Below are positions 11,544 through 18,656 of a DNA stretch of 50,317 nt, one piece after another (positions within the stretch are counted from its first letter, which is position 1; each line of letters starts with the position of its first letter). The DNA is from DASUZB01 sp036377075 (lineage in GTDB: Bacteria; Actinomycetota; CALGFH01): assembly GCA_036377075.1 (NCBI GenBank), contig DASUZB010000319.1:1-50317 (forward strand), in the 5' to 3' direction. The position numbers were made by a program, and so were the translations under genes. The notes under the pieces were generated by a model. The model ran no database searches, had not been told where the DNA came from, and saw nothing but the letters and a program-made list of their open reading frames with translations.

Positions 11544-12203
11544 GTGCCCGCGAGGAGTGAGGTGGCCCACCGAGCGTTTCGACGACATAGCCTGGCCGGG
11601 GTGGTGCTCGCCGGCGGGCCGAGCCGGCGCATGGGCCGCGACAAGGCGACCCTGCCGCTTGGCGGCTCCCTCCTCGGCCGCCTGGCGATCGAGGCCGTCG
11701 CGGCGGTCGCCGACCCGGTCGCGCTGGTCGCCCCCGCCGGGCACCCGGCCAACGGGTTGCTCGCTCCCGGCGCGGACGCGCCGGGAGCGCCCGTGCGGCT
11801 GCTCGCCGTGGCCGACCCGGGGCGGGGGCCGCTGGCGGCGCTCGCCGCCGCGCTGCGCGCGCTGCCGGCCGAGCACCTGGTGGTGGTCGCGGGCGACCAC
11901 CCCGGCCTACGGGTGGAGCTGCTGCGCCGGCTGGTGGCCATGCGCGCGCAGGCGCCGGCACTCGCCTGCCGCCGGGGCGGCCGGGTGGAGCCCCTGGTCG
12001 CGATCTACCGGCGCGAGCCGGCCCTGGCCGCCGCCGAGGCCCGCCTGGCAGGTCGCGACCACTCGCTGCGCGGCCTGCTGGCCGACCTCGGCGCGCGCCT
12101 GCTCGACGAGGCCGAGTGGCGCCCCTTCGACCCGGACGGCCGCTCCTTCGTCGACCTCGACGATCCGGCGGCGCTGGCCGCCTGGCTGCGAGGGCGGCGC
12201 TGA
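11544..12203 (+). CDS. MobA-like nucleotidyltransferase
   Basis: 219 residues of the MobA-like NTP transferase family. Near the N-terminus it has LAGVVLAGGPSRRMGRDKATLP, the nucleotide-binding signature (LAGGxSxRMGxDKA), and later VVVAGDHPGLRVELL, the metal-binding Asp region. It probably adds a nucleotide to molybdopterin or a related phosphate. The GTG start at 11544 is set by GGAGGTG eight bases upstream. A DUF6457 gene follows, a frequent companion or fusion partner of this enzyme in actinobacteria. Confidence 0.82.
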   Translation: MPARSEVAHRAFRRHSLAGVVLAGGPSRRMGRDKATLPLGGSLLGRLAIEAVAAVADPVALVAPAGHPANGLLAPGADAPGAPVRLLAVADPGRGPLAALAAALRALPAEHLVVVAGDHPGLRVELLRRLVAMRAQAPALACRRGGRVEPLVAIYRREPALAAAEARLAGRDHSLRGLLADLGARLLDEAEWRPFDPDGRSFVDLDDPAALAAWLRGRR

Positions 12204-12244
12204 GCGCCGCTGGTAGGGTGCGGAAACCGGAAAAGGAGGAAGCG

Positions 12245-12478
12245 ATGGAGGAGTTCCTGGAGAAGGTGCGGTCCCTGCTCGGCCCGGCCGCGCCGAGCGT
12301 CGGCCAGGGGGAGATCGAGGCGGTGCTGGAGCTCGCCAGGGTGGCGGCGCACTCCTCGGAGCGGCGTGCCGCCCCGGTGACCACCTACCTGGCCGGCATG
12401 GCCGTCGCCGGCGCGGCGCCGGAGGCGCGCGAGGCCTTCCTCGACGACCTGGTGGTCAAGCTCGAGGTGCAGCGCTGA
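12245..12478 (+). CDS. DUF6457 domain protein
   Basis: 77 residues, all helical in appearance (MEEFLEKVRSLLGPAAP ... APVTTYLAGMAVAGAAPEA ... FLDDLVVKLEV), matching DUF6457, an uncharacterised small domain. ATG at 12245 with AAAAGGAGG upstream; the longer frame from 12116 runs through the MobA-like gene and is rejected. It follows that gene by 41 bp and is likely cotranscribed. Confidence 0.8.
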   Translation: MEEFLEKVRSLLGPAAPSVGQGEIEAVLELARVAAHSSERRAAPVTTYLAGMAVAGAAPEAREAFLDDLVVKLEVQR

Positions 12479-12490
12479 GGAGCCTTGGGG

Positions 12491-13342
12491 TCACTGGTTG
12501 GCGGCGCTGGCGCCGGGCGGGGCGACGCGCTGCTCGGCGGTGACGGCGCCGAGCTCGGCGGACGCCTCGGTGCTCAGCTCCCTGAGCACCCGCACCAGGT
12601 TCTTCTGCTCGGACTCGAAGCGGCGCGCCGGCACGGAGATGCCGATCACGGCGACCAGCCGGTTGCGGCCGTCGCGCACCGGGGCGGCGACGCAGCAGGC
12701 GCCGGGGGAGAACTCCTGCAGGTCGAAGGCGAGGTCGTGCTCCTGCACCAGGAGCAGGTGGCGGCGCAGCGCCACCGGGTTGGTGATGGTGTTGGGGGTG
12801 TAGCGCTTGAGGACCGGGGCGCCGAGGCTGGCCGGCCATTCCTCCTCGCGCAGCGACGCCAGGTAGATCTTGCCGAGCGCCAGGGCGTGCGACGCGCCCC
12901 TGAACCCCTTGGTGACCTCCTGCAGGTCGCGCGCGCCCCGGCGGCCGCGCACCTGTACCACCTCGAGGTCGCCGCCGCTCCACAGGGCGGAGTAGGCGCG
13001 CGCCGAGGCGCGGTCGCGCAGCTCCTCGAGCACCGGTGCCAGCCGTTCCGGTTGCAGGTACGCGGCGACGTAGCCCTCGTACAGGTCGGCGAGCTTGCGC
13101 CCCAGGGTGTAGAGGCCGGGCGCGGCCGGCGACTCCTCGGCGAAGCCCTGCTCGCGCATGGAGCTGAGCAGGTAGTAGCCGGACGAGAGGCTGATGTTGA
13201 GGCGGCGGGCGAGCGCCTTGATGGGGATGCCCCGCGGGTACTGGGAGATGATCTCGAGGGCCTGCAGGGCGTGCTGGGCCGTGCTGAGTACTCGGCCGGG
13301 GGTAGCCGACTCGCGCGGAGGGTTGTTGTCCTGCACGGCCAC
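12491..13342 (-). CDS. IclR family transcriptional regulator
   Basis: 283 residues. An N-terminal winged helix-turn-helix (HALQALEIISQYPRGIPIKALARRLNISLSSGYYLLSSM) is followed by the IclR effector domain (AAPVRDGRNRLVAVIGISVPARRF). The GTG at 13342 has AGGAGGGAG upstream; a GTG at 13375 is an alternative. It lies downstream of a small membrane protein and about 0.9 kb beyond the terminator of the monooxygenase operon, so it is a candidate regulator of it, on position alone. Two similar elements (AAAGTTCGTGCAA and AAAGTTGTGAACC on the minus strand) in its leader may be its own sites. Confidence 0.88.
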   Translation of the reverse strand: MAVQDNNPPRESATPGRVLSTAQHALQALEIISQYPRGIPIKALARRLNISLSSGYYLLSSMREQGFAEESPAAPGLYTLGRKLADLYEGYVAAYLQPERLAPVLEELRDRASARAYSALWSGGDLEVVQVRGRRGARDLQEVTKGFRGASHALALGKIYLASLREEEWPASLGAPVLKRYTPNTITNPVALRRHLLLVQEHDLAFDLQEFSPGACCVAAPVRDGRNRLVAVIGISVPARRFESEQKNLVRVLRELSTEASAELGAVTAEQRVAPPGASAANQ

Positions 13343-13429
13343 GGCAGCTCCCTCCTCTGGGAGTCTGTGGTTCACAACTTTACATTGCAGCGAGGGGGCG
13401 TTGCACGAACTTTGCGCGGGAACCGCCGG

Positions 13430-13993
13430 CTAGCCCAGGTCGTCCGGCCGCAGAAGGACCCAGCCGCCCAGCACCAGGCCGTAGACGACGTGTCCGGCGG
13501 CAAACGCCGGCCAGCCCACCCCGGCGGGCAGGTTCGAGATCACCTCGCCGCCACCGAGCACGCCGGCGACCAGTGGGAGCCCCACCAGGGCCATGAAGGC
13601 CATCACCGCCAGCCCGTAGCCGACCCCGTCGGCGAGCGCGGCCGGCCCGCGCGGCCGCAGGGCCCGGGCCAGCAGCGCGAACACCATGCCGAAGAAGGCC
13701 CCCACCGCGAGGTGCGCGCCGACGCCGGCGACCAGGGGCTGCTGGTCGGCGTAGAAGGGGGAGCCGGAGGCCGCCTCCTCCAGGGAGACCCGCATGGGGG
13801 TGGGGTCGAGCATGGCGACGATGCGGTACGCCGGCGTGAGGAAGCCGGTGTGCTGCCAGGTCCCCGCGGCGACCAGCACCAGCAGCCCCATCGGCACCGC
13901 CGCCACCATCCCCGCCATGATGCCGGCCTCCAGCGCGCGCTGCGGAGCGGGCGGCCGTTTGGCGTGGGGGTCGGGTCGGTCGGGTCGTAGCAT
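13430..13993 (-). CDS. Uncharacterised membrane protein
   Basis: 187 residues with four probable transmembrane helices: about 25-45 (GIMAGMVAAVPMGLLVLVAAG), 88-110 (VAGVGAHLAVGAFFGMVFALL), 122-147 and 158-180. I do not recognise the family with confidence; the pattern resembles small actinobacterial integral membrane proteins of unknown role. ATG at 13993 with GAGGAA upstream. It sits between the terminator of the monooxygenase operon and the IclR gene, same strand, with an 87-bp gap to IclR. Confidence 0.72.
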   Translation of the reverse strand: MLRPDRPDPHAKRPPAPQRALEAGIMAGMVAAVPMGLLVLVAAGTWQHTGFLTPAYRIVAMLDPTPMRVSLEEAASGSPFYADQQPLVAGVGAHLAVGAFFGMVFALLARALRPRGPAALADGVGYGLAVMAFMALVGLPLVAGVLGGGEVISNLPAGVGWPAFAAGHVVYGLVLGGWVLLRPDDLG

Positions 13994-14039
13994 GGAATGA
14001 TTTCCTCAACTATTGACAAAGAATGCTGGGGCTCGGCTC

Positions 14040-14068
14040 GTGACCTTTCTCGGAGCGAATGATACTAT
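14040..14068 (+). promoter_or_regulatory. Candidate promoter for the 27-residue peptide gene
   Basis: GTGACC (14040-14045) and TACTAT (14063-14068) are separated by 17 bases and lie about 58 bases before the ATG at 14126. A separate TTGACA (14013-14018) has no good partner. The stretch 13994-14080 is noticeably AT-richer than the coding DNA around it. Confidence 0.4.
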
Positions 14069-14125
14069 CCCCGGGCCCGATCGTTTCAGGGCGGCCGAGC
14101 AGGACGTTCAGCAGAGGTGAGGGCG

Positions 14126-14209
14126 ATGGCGGGGATTATTTTCGCGGTAGTGATCGCGTTGGCGACGATTCTCTGCGTCGGGGTGGTCATACGGGCCATG
14201 GAGCACTAG
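14126..14209 (+). CDS. 27-residue single-helix membrane peptide
   Basis: A small gene translating to MAGIIFAVVIALATILCVGVV plus IRAMEH. Nearly all of it is one hydrophobic helix with a short charged end. GAGGTGAGGGCG directly precedes the ATG, a plausible ribosome binding site, and a promoter-like pair lies upstream. It faces the 3' end of the monooxygenase operon across that operon's terminator. Its codons are less GC-biased than those of its neighbours. Function unknown: it could be an accessory helix of a membrane complex or a small toxic peptide. Confidence 0.5.
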   Translation: MAGIIFAVVIALATILCVGVVIRAMEH

Positions 14210-14226
14210 CTCCGAGAAATCTCGCA

Positions 14227-14256
14227 CGAAAAATTTCCCACCACTGTGTGGTGGGA
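14227..14256 (-). terminator. Intrinsic terminator of the copper monooxygenase operon
   Basis: Perfect 9-bp stem TCCCACCAC / GTGGTGGGA with a TGT loop (14236-14256), followed on the minus strand by AAATTTTTCG. The T-run on only one side shows that it stops minus-strand transcription, that is, the operon ending at 14272. Confidence 0.8.
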
Positions 14257-14271
14257 CAGGCTCCGGCAAGG

Positions 14272-14589
14272 TCAGCCCCCGTCGGCGAGCTTGAGGCCGC
14301 TGCGGCTGGAGGGTGTGCCGCGCGGCCGTGACGAGGGCGGACCCTGTTCCGGGTCGGCGGCCTTCGCCGCCGCCTCGACGGTGGCCGCCCTGATCTGCAT
14401 GTGGACGTGGTAGAGAGGGTAGAGCTCCTTGGTCGGGAGCTGCCGCACGGTGTGCTCGTCGGTCCGCCGGTCGACCTTGTCGCCGGCCGCCCGGACGACG
14501 AAGGCCAGTCCCGCCCCGGCCAGGACGAACGGGATGAACACCAACAGCGTGTTGCTGCCGTAGAACATCGAGCCGTCGGCCAGCGTCAT
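14272..14589 (-). CDS. Small membrane protein, last gene of the CuMMO operon
   Basis: 105 residues with one membrane helix near the N-terminus (about 11-31, NTLLVFIPFVLAGAGLAFVV), then a soluble, charged domain (GDKVDRRTDEHTVRQLPTKELYPLYHVHMQI) and a disordered tail. I do not recognise a named family. Its ATG overlaps the stop of the 68-residue gene as ATGA and the operon terminator follows 16 bp after its stop, so it belongs to the operon. Extra small genes (D/E type) also follow CAB in other CuMMO operons, but homology is unproven. YHVHMQI could offer metal-binding histidines. Confidence 0.72.
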   Translation of the reverse strand: MTLADGSMFYGSNTLLVFIPFVLAGAGLAFVVRAAGDKVDRRTDEHTVRQLPTKELYPLYHVHMQIRAATVEAAAKAADPEQGPPSSRPRGTPSSRSGLKLADGG

Positions 14590-14792
14590 CGCGGGAACTC
14601 GATCCTTGGGACTTCCGGCACCTCGGGTTCGCCGTCATCGGAGACGTCCTCGTCCTTCGGAGGGGTCTTGCTGGCCTCCTTGAGCACCAGCGCCCCGCCG
14701 ACCCCGAGCGCGCCGAACAGCACGGTGATGATCACCTCGTCGAACGCGTACAGCCCGCCGCCGTGGGCGAGGACGGCCGCGATGATCGCCAT
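14586..14792 (-). CDS. Small membrane protein downstream of the CuMMO B subunit
   Basis: 68 residues. A short hydrophobic N-terminus (MAIIAAVLAHGGG) and a membrane helix (EVIITVLFGALGVGGALVL, about 20-38) precede a charged Pro/Asp/Glu tail (KTPPKDEDVSDDGEPEVPEV). ATG at 14792 with AGGAGG five bases before it; a GTG at 14798 is less likely. It follows the B-subunit gene after a 61-bp spacer carrying a hairpin and overlaps the next gene by 4 bp. A candidate CuMMO accessory subunit of unknown function. Confidence 0.72.
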   Translation of the reverse strand: MAIIAAVLAHGGGLYAFDEVIITVLFGALGVGGALVLKEASKTPPKDEDVSDDGEPEVPEVPRIEFPR

Positions 14793-14807
14793 CCGCACCT
14801 CCTGGGC

Positions 14808-14841
14808 CTCGGGGCGGCCGCGAGCAGCTGGCCGCCCCGAG
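14808..14841 (-). other. Hairpin after the CuMMO B-subunit gene
   Basis: Perfect 12-bp stem, CTCGGGGCGGCC (14808-14819) with its complement (14830-14841), 10-base loop, no T-run. It lies 12 bases past the B-subunit stop and may stabilise the CAB message or reduce read-through into the two small genes. Confidence 0.65.
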
Positions 14842-14853
14842 GACCTCGTCCTC

Positions 14854-16080
14854 CTACTTGAACTGTGGCTGCATGATCGCCTGGACCTCGGCGAGGTTGC
14901 GGGCGCCGTCCGCGTCGTCGAAGACCAGGATACCGGTCACCTCGAGCTGTGCACTCCCGATCGTCAGCAGGTGCTCGTCCTGCCAGACCGAGTCGTGGGT
15001 CGTCAGGGTGAGCTTGGTGGTCGCCCCCGGATCGACGCTGGTGCTCGGTGCCACCTGCATCTGGCGGTCCAGGGGTCCCGGGGTGCCCGGCACGAAATTC
15101 AGGTTGGTGGTGGTGAACTCCTTCAGGGTGATGGGCGTCTTTCCGCTGTTGGTGACGTCGACGTTCATGGTGAACGTCTTGGAGCCGCGGTCGTAGGTGG
15201 CGGTCGCGTTGGACGCCTTCGCGAACTGCGGCGCCGAGGCGATCGCCGGCTGCGGCGGGGCGAACTGGATCACCTGCTGCGGCATCTTGGTTGGGAACGC
15301 CGCCGCCTGGTAGATCCACCCCACCACCAGCACCAGCGCGGTGCCGAGCGCGAACCAGTTCATGTTGCGGTGGTCGCGCTTGGTGATCAGCCCGTACTCC
15401 ATCCCGTCGGTGTTGATCGGGATCTGGCTGGTGACCGCCAGGTTCGTGACCGTCCGCTTCGGCACCGTCCAGTAGATCATCCACGCCACGCCGATCACGA
15501 ACGTGATCAGCAGCCAGATCCAGGTGAACGGCAGCTGGTAGTTCTCGAGGTTGATGGTCTTGCCGTTGTCGAGCTGGATCGGGTTGGAGTAGCCGTTCGG
15601 GTTCTTCTCGACCGTGATCCACATGCCCGGTCCGAGCAGGGTGCCCGCGCCCTTGACCGAGAACGACGGGTGCACGTGCCAGGTGCCCGGGCGCCGCCCC
15701 GCGACGGTCAGGGAGAACTCGTAGATCCTGCCCTTTTCGATGTCGATCCTGTCAGGCGCGGACACGCCGTTGATGGTCCGCTCCTTGACGATCACCACCG
15801 GCCCCGGCGCGATCACGCCGATGAAGCCCGTGTTGGGGAAGCCCTTGGCGAGGCCGGTCGGCCACGCGTCCAGGATCTTGGCGGTACCGGTGATGGTGAA
15901 GGTCTCGCCCTGCTTGACGTGGTCCTGGGAGAACTTGACGTCCACCCACCCGACGGTGGTCATCCGCAGGAAGGCCTCCTGGGACTTCTCGCCGTGGGCC
16001 TGGGCGGCCGGTGAGATCGACACCACGAGCCCGCCCGCGAGCAGGACGGCCCCGAGGAGTCGGCGGTATCGGCGTCGCAT
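14854..16080 (-). CDS. pmoB: Copper membrane monooxygenase subunit B (PmoB/AmoB-like)
   Basis: 408 residues. The B subunit carries the periplasmic cupredoxin domains and the CuB site of pMMO/AMO-type enzymes. A signal peptide ends at AQA28, leaving His29 as the new N-terminus (HGEKSQEAFLRM, strongly conserved). The other two CuB ligands appear as WHVHP (His135, His137); known pMMO uses His33, His137 and His139. Two membrane helices follow (about 187-207 and 240-258), then the second cupredoxin domain. Length and layout match the family. ATG at 16080 with AAGGAG upstream. Third gene of the C-A-B order, 35 bp after subunit A. The symbol is by homology; the substrate may be an alkane, as in actinobacterial hmo/bmo enzymes. 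Confidence 0.95.
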   Translation of the reverse strand: MRRRYRRLLGAVLLAGGLVVSISPAAQAHGEKSQEAFLRMTTVGWVDVKFSQDHVKQGETFTITGTAKILDAWPTGLAKGFPNTGFIGVIAPGPVVIVKERTINGVSAPDRIDIEKGRIYEFSLTVAGRRPGTWHVHPSFSVKGAGTLLGPGMWITVEKNPNGYSNPIQLDNGKTINLENYQLPFTWIWLLITFVIGVAWMIYWTVPKRTVTNLAVTSQIPINTDGMEYGLITKRDHRNMNWFALGTALVLVVGWIYQAAAFPTKMPQQVIQFAPPQPAIASAPQFAKASNATATYDRGSKTFTMNVDVTNSGKTPITLKEFTTTNLNFVPGTPGPLDRQMQVAPSTSVDPGATTKLTLTTHDSVWQDEHLLTIGSAQLEVTGILVFDDADGARNLAEVQAIMQPQFK

Positions 16081-16115
16081 CGTCGCAGCTCCTTCCCTCT
16101 GCCCAAGCACCACCG

Positions 16116-16880
16116 TCACCACTTCTTGATGAAGCGGCCGATGGGCCAGATGGAGAGCCCGCGGCCGATGAACTGCCCGATCCAGTAGCCCGCGATCGCG
16201 ACCGTGGAGCCGAACACCAGCGACACGTACTGGGTCTCGCCCAGGAACGTGCGCAGCGAGCCGTGCTCCACGATGCGCAGGTACTCGGGGGTCTGGCTGT
16301 GGATGTACTCGATCCCCTGGACGTCGGAGACCGTCACGATGCGGTCCATCCAGTGGGCGGGTTGGAGGTACGGCGCCAATGGGATGTAGTTCGAGATCCA
16401 CCAGGTGACGGCGAACAGGATCGCGCCGATCACCGAGGTGAGGATGAAGGATTTCGTTTTCAACAACACCCAGTCAGCGAAGATCCCCGCGGCGACCATC
16501 GTCGCCGGCCAGACGAAGTTCATCGGGTAGTAGACGAACGCGCCCCACTGCAACCACCTGCCGACGAAGGTGCAGAGGAACAACCCGACCGCGGTGTAGG
16601 TCATCCCGGTCGGGAAGCGCCAGGCGAGCCACTGGATGTACTGCAGGGCCGAGCCGATGATGATGATCGCGAACGGCGTCACGATCGGCCACCACTGGCG
16701 GTCCTTCCAGTCGGTCCAGAAGTCCCAGTCACCCGCGAAGAGCTGCTTGGTGATGTCGGCCGCGGCACCGACCACGAAGATTGCCGTGATCCAGAAGACC
16801 GCGTCCCACTTCCGGTCGATGTAGCGGTACTGCTTGTTGACGAGCTCGCGGAGCTCGAGCGTCTTCGCATCCGTCGCCAC
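16116..16880 (-). CDS. pmoA: Copper membrane monooxygenase subunit A (PmoA/AmoA-like)
   Basis: 254 residues, almost entirely membrane helices. The marker region GDWDFWTDWKDRQWWP is the same conserved segment used to detect pmoA/amoA genes, and the C-terminal region YLRIVEHGSLRTFLGETQYVS matches the family. It sits between subunits C and B in the membrane trimer. The start is a GTG at 16880 with GGGAGG six bases upstream; the frame is open to 16895 but that would put the binding site inside the gene. A 91-bp spacer with two hairpins separates it from subunit C. The sequence does not let me choose between methane, ammonia and short alkanes as substrate. Confidence 0.95.
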   Translation of the reverse strand: MATDAKTLELRELVNKQYRYIDRKWDAVFWITAIFVVGAAADITKQLFAGDWDFWTDWKDRQWWPIVTPFAIIIIGSALQYIQWLAWRFPTGMTYTAVGLFLCTFVGRWLQWGAFVYYPMNFVWPATMVAAGIFADWVLLKTKSFILTSVIGAILFAVTWWISNYIPLAPYLQPAHWMDRIVTVSDVQGIEYIHSQTPEYLRIVEHGSLRTFLGETQYVSLVFGSTVAIAGYWIGQFIGRGLSIWPIGRFIKKW

Positions 16881-16923
16881 GTGCAGCCTCCCCACTCTCC
16901 AGCTCGAAACCAGAGTGCGCCGG

Positions 16924-16969
16924 GCGAGCCGTCATCGAGACGGCTCGCGACGGCCAGGCGACCCCTGGC
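16924..16969 (-). other. Two hairpins between CuMMO subunits C and A
   Basis: GCGAGCCGTC/GACGGCTCGC (16924-16933 with 16939-16948, 5-base loop) and GCCAGG/CCTGGC (16953-16958 with 16964-16969) follow the subunit C stop. Structured C-A spacers are also known in other CuMMO operons, where they are linked to transcript processing and separate stability of the C message. Confidence 0.6.
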
Positions 16970-16971
16970 GT

Positions 16972-17790
16972 CTAGGCGACTTCCTCTTCCCTGACGCCTG
17001 CCGCCTGCTCGATCTCACCCTCGATCTGCAGCAACCGCACCAGCGTCTCCGCCCAGAGGGCGAAGATGCCGGCCGCCAGCCAGCCGTACAGGACGAACGG
17101 CCAGTGGAACGGCACCGCGAAGATCTCCTCGGTGATCCACAGGCTGTGGCCCCACTCGTTCATGGCGACCTGCATCAGCTCGGTGACCGAGGCCGCGATC
17201 AGCAGGAAGAAGGACCACGGGAAGCCGTTCTCCGCGCCGTACACCTTGGGCAGCCAGTACCTGCCGTACAGGTAGGTGCCCACGGTGAAGGTGATCCCCA
17301 GCGGGAAGAAGAGGTAGAACATGGGGATGTGCGACGGCGTGAGGGCGGTGTCGCGCACGGCGGTCTGGTGCCATGAGCCGTCCTGGTTGGGCCAGAAGCT
17401 CGCCATGATGTACAGGATCACGGAGATGGTCCCGACCAGGCCCCAGAAGACGGCGATGCGCCGGACCTCCTCCGAGTGGCTGATCTTCGCGGTGACCAGC
17501 GTGCGTCCGCGCCTGACCAGGCTGCCCCACCACCACAGCGTCGCCACCGTGACGCCGACCACCTCGGCGATGAACAGGCTGCGGTAGTACAGCGCGAAGT
17601 TCTTGCTGGAGGCGTCGATCCCGTACTTCCACGCGGTGAACTGCTGGAAGATTCGGATGGCGATGGCCAGGAGCAGGAACACGCTGCACCCGACCAGGCA
17701 GGTGCGCCACCCCCCCAGCCAGTCGATCGGCCCACGCCCGGGACGATCGGACGCCCGCGCGTCGGCCTGTGGAGTTGCTACTTGCGCCAT
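16972..17790 (-). CDS. pmoC: Copper membrane monooxygenase subunit C (PmoC/AmoC-like)
   Basis: 272 residues with a soluble N-terminus and about six membrane helices. The copper ligands of the C-subunit site are conserved in spacing: Asp137 and His141 in QDGSWHQ and His154 in LTPSHIPMF, equivalent to Asp156, His160 and His173 of Methylococcus pMMO. This residue set is thought to form the catalytic centre. The second conserved block ELMQVAMNEWGHSLWITEEIF is present. ATG at 17790 with GGAGGTG upstream. First gene of the CAB set, behind its own promoter-like region and 182 bp from the DUF59 gene. Confidence 0.95.
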   Translation of the reverse strand: MAQVATPQADARASDRPGRGPIDWLGGWRTCLVGCSVFLLLAIAIRIFQQFTAWKYGIDASSKNFALYYRSLFIAEVVGVTVATLWWWGSLVRRGRTLVTAKISHSEEVRRIAVFWGLVGTISVILYIMASFWPNQDGSWHQTAVRDTALTPSHIPMFYLFFPLGITFTVGTYLYGRYWLPKVYGAENGFPWSFFLLIAASVTELMQVAMNEWGHSLWITEEIFAVPFHWPFVLYGWLAAGIFALWAETLVRLLQIEGEIEQAAGVREEEVA

Positions 17791-17887
17791 GCGCTCACCT
17801 CCGGCTCGGCTCGGCCAGCGCCTGCCCTGAGGTGAACTGCGAGAGCACACCGGTGGGGGGCACCCTGGCTCGAGCTCCCTAGGTCAA

Positions 17888-17924
17888 AGTAGAAAGGGCG
17901 GAATACATCTCCACAAGCGGAGAT
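17888..17924 (-). promoter_or_regulatory. Candidate promoter and operator of the CuMMO genes
   Basis: On the minus strand TTGTGG (17916-17911) and TCTACT (17893-17888) are 17 bases apart, giving a start near 17881 and a leader of about 90 bases. An inverted repeat ATCTCC-N6-GGAGAT (17907-17924) overlaps the -35 element, a good place for a repressor. The spacer is AT-richer than the flanking genes, so the CAB genes may be expressed apart from the upstream ADH-amidohydrolase-DUF59 genes. Confidence 0.4.
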
Positions 17925-17972
17925 TTCTGAAATCGGGCTCCGGTTGCAAGCATGTACGAATCGAAAGCCCGT

Positions 17973-18656
17973 TTACGGCGTGGTCATAGGCAATCCGTAT
18001 CTGGTGGCGAGCATTCCACGGCAAAAGCTCGCATTGCCCTCGATGCTGATTCGTACCGTCTGGGCGAAGCGAAGCGCCGCAACCACCCGGTCGGCGGGCA
18101 CCCGGGCGCCCGCCGGATCGACCAACAGGAATGCGTCAGGACCGACCGGGAGGCCGAGCTCGGCGCGGCGCTCGACGTAGGTCCGCGCCTCGTCGCCGTC
18201 CTCGAGGTCGCCCAGGCGCATGGCGCTGAGCTGCTCGGTGCTGATTCCCGCGTCGAGCAGGGAGCGGGCCAGGCGCTCCTGGCGGGACAGGAACGCCTTG
18301 CGGCGGAACACCAGCCGCAGCTCGTCGAGCTCCCCGGTCGCCTCGCCGGGGAAGGTGCCGGCGAAGCCGCGCCCCGCGGCCACGCCGGCGTTGATCTCCT
18401 CGGACGCGTGGTGGTCCTCGAGGACGATCTCGGCGTGCCCGGCGCCGGGCACCGATTCGACCGCCGCGCGGGCGTCGGCGACCATCAGGTAGGCGAAGTT
18501 GGGGGCGCAGAAGTAGGTCGGCAGGCGCAGCCGCACCCGTACCGTGCCCTCGCCGACCTCGACCATGGTAACGAAGCCGAGGTCGGTGATGGGCTCGTCC
18601 AACTCGGGGTCCCGGACGCGCCCCAGCGCGCCAAGGACTGCTGCCTCCGTAGTCAT
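17973..18656 (-). CDS. DUF59/MIP18-domain protein of the propane-monooxygenase accessory type
   Basis: 227 residues. The first ~100 form a MIP18/DUF59 domain (VRDPELDEPITDLGFVTMVEV, then RLRLPTYFCAPNFAYLM with Cys50), a fold used in iron-sulfur assembly factors. The rest (DELRLVFRRKAFLSRQERL ... NASFCRGML) matches the long DUF59 proteins encoded in actinobacterial prm/mim propane monooxygenase clusters. Its ATG overlaps the amidohydrolase stop by one base (TGATG), so the two are translationally coupled. Possible roles are metal-cofactor insertion or a redox or thiol function. Its presence beside a copper enzyme argues against a role only in di-iron maturation. Confidence 0.88.
   Translation of the reverse strand: MTTEAAVLGALGRVRDPELDEPITDLGFVTMVEVGEGTVRVRLRLPTYFCAPNFAYLMVADARAAVESVPGAGHAEIVLEDHHASEEINAGVAAGRGFAGTFPGEATGELDELRLVFRRKAFLSRQERLARSLLDAGISTEQLSAMRLGDLEDGDEARTYVERRAELGLPVGPDAFLLVDPAGARVPADRVVAALRFAQTVRISIEGNASFCRGMLATRYGLPMTTP

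Noticed and set aside
14854..17790. Calling the enzyme a methane or ammonia monooxygenase outright
   Set aside because: Conserved residues are shared by the whole superfamily. Neighbouring genes favour alkanes, and no hydroxylamine or methanol oxidation genes are seen in the window.
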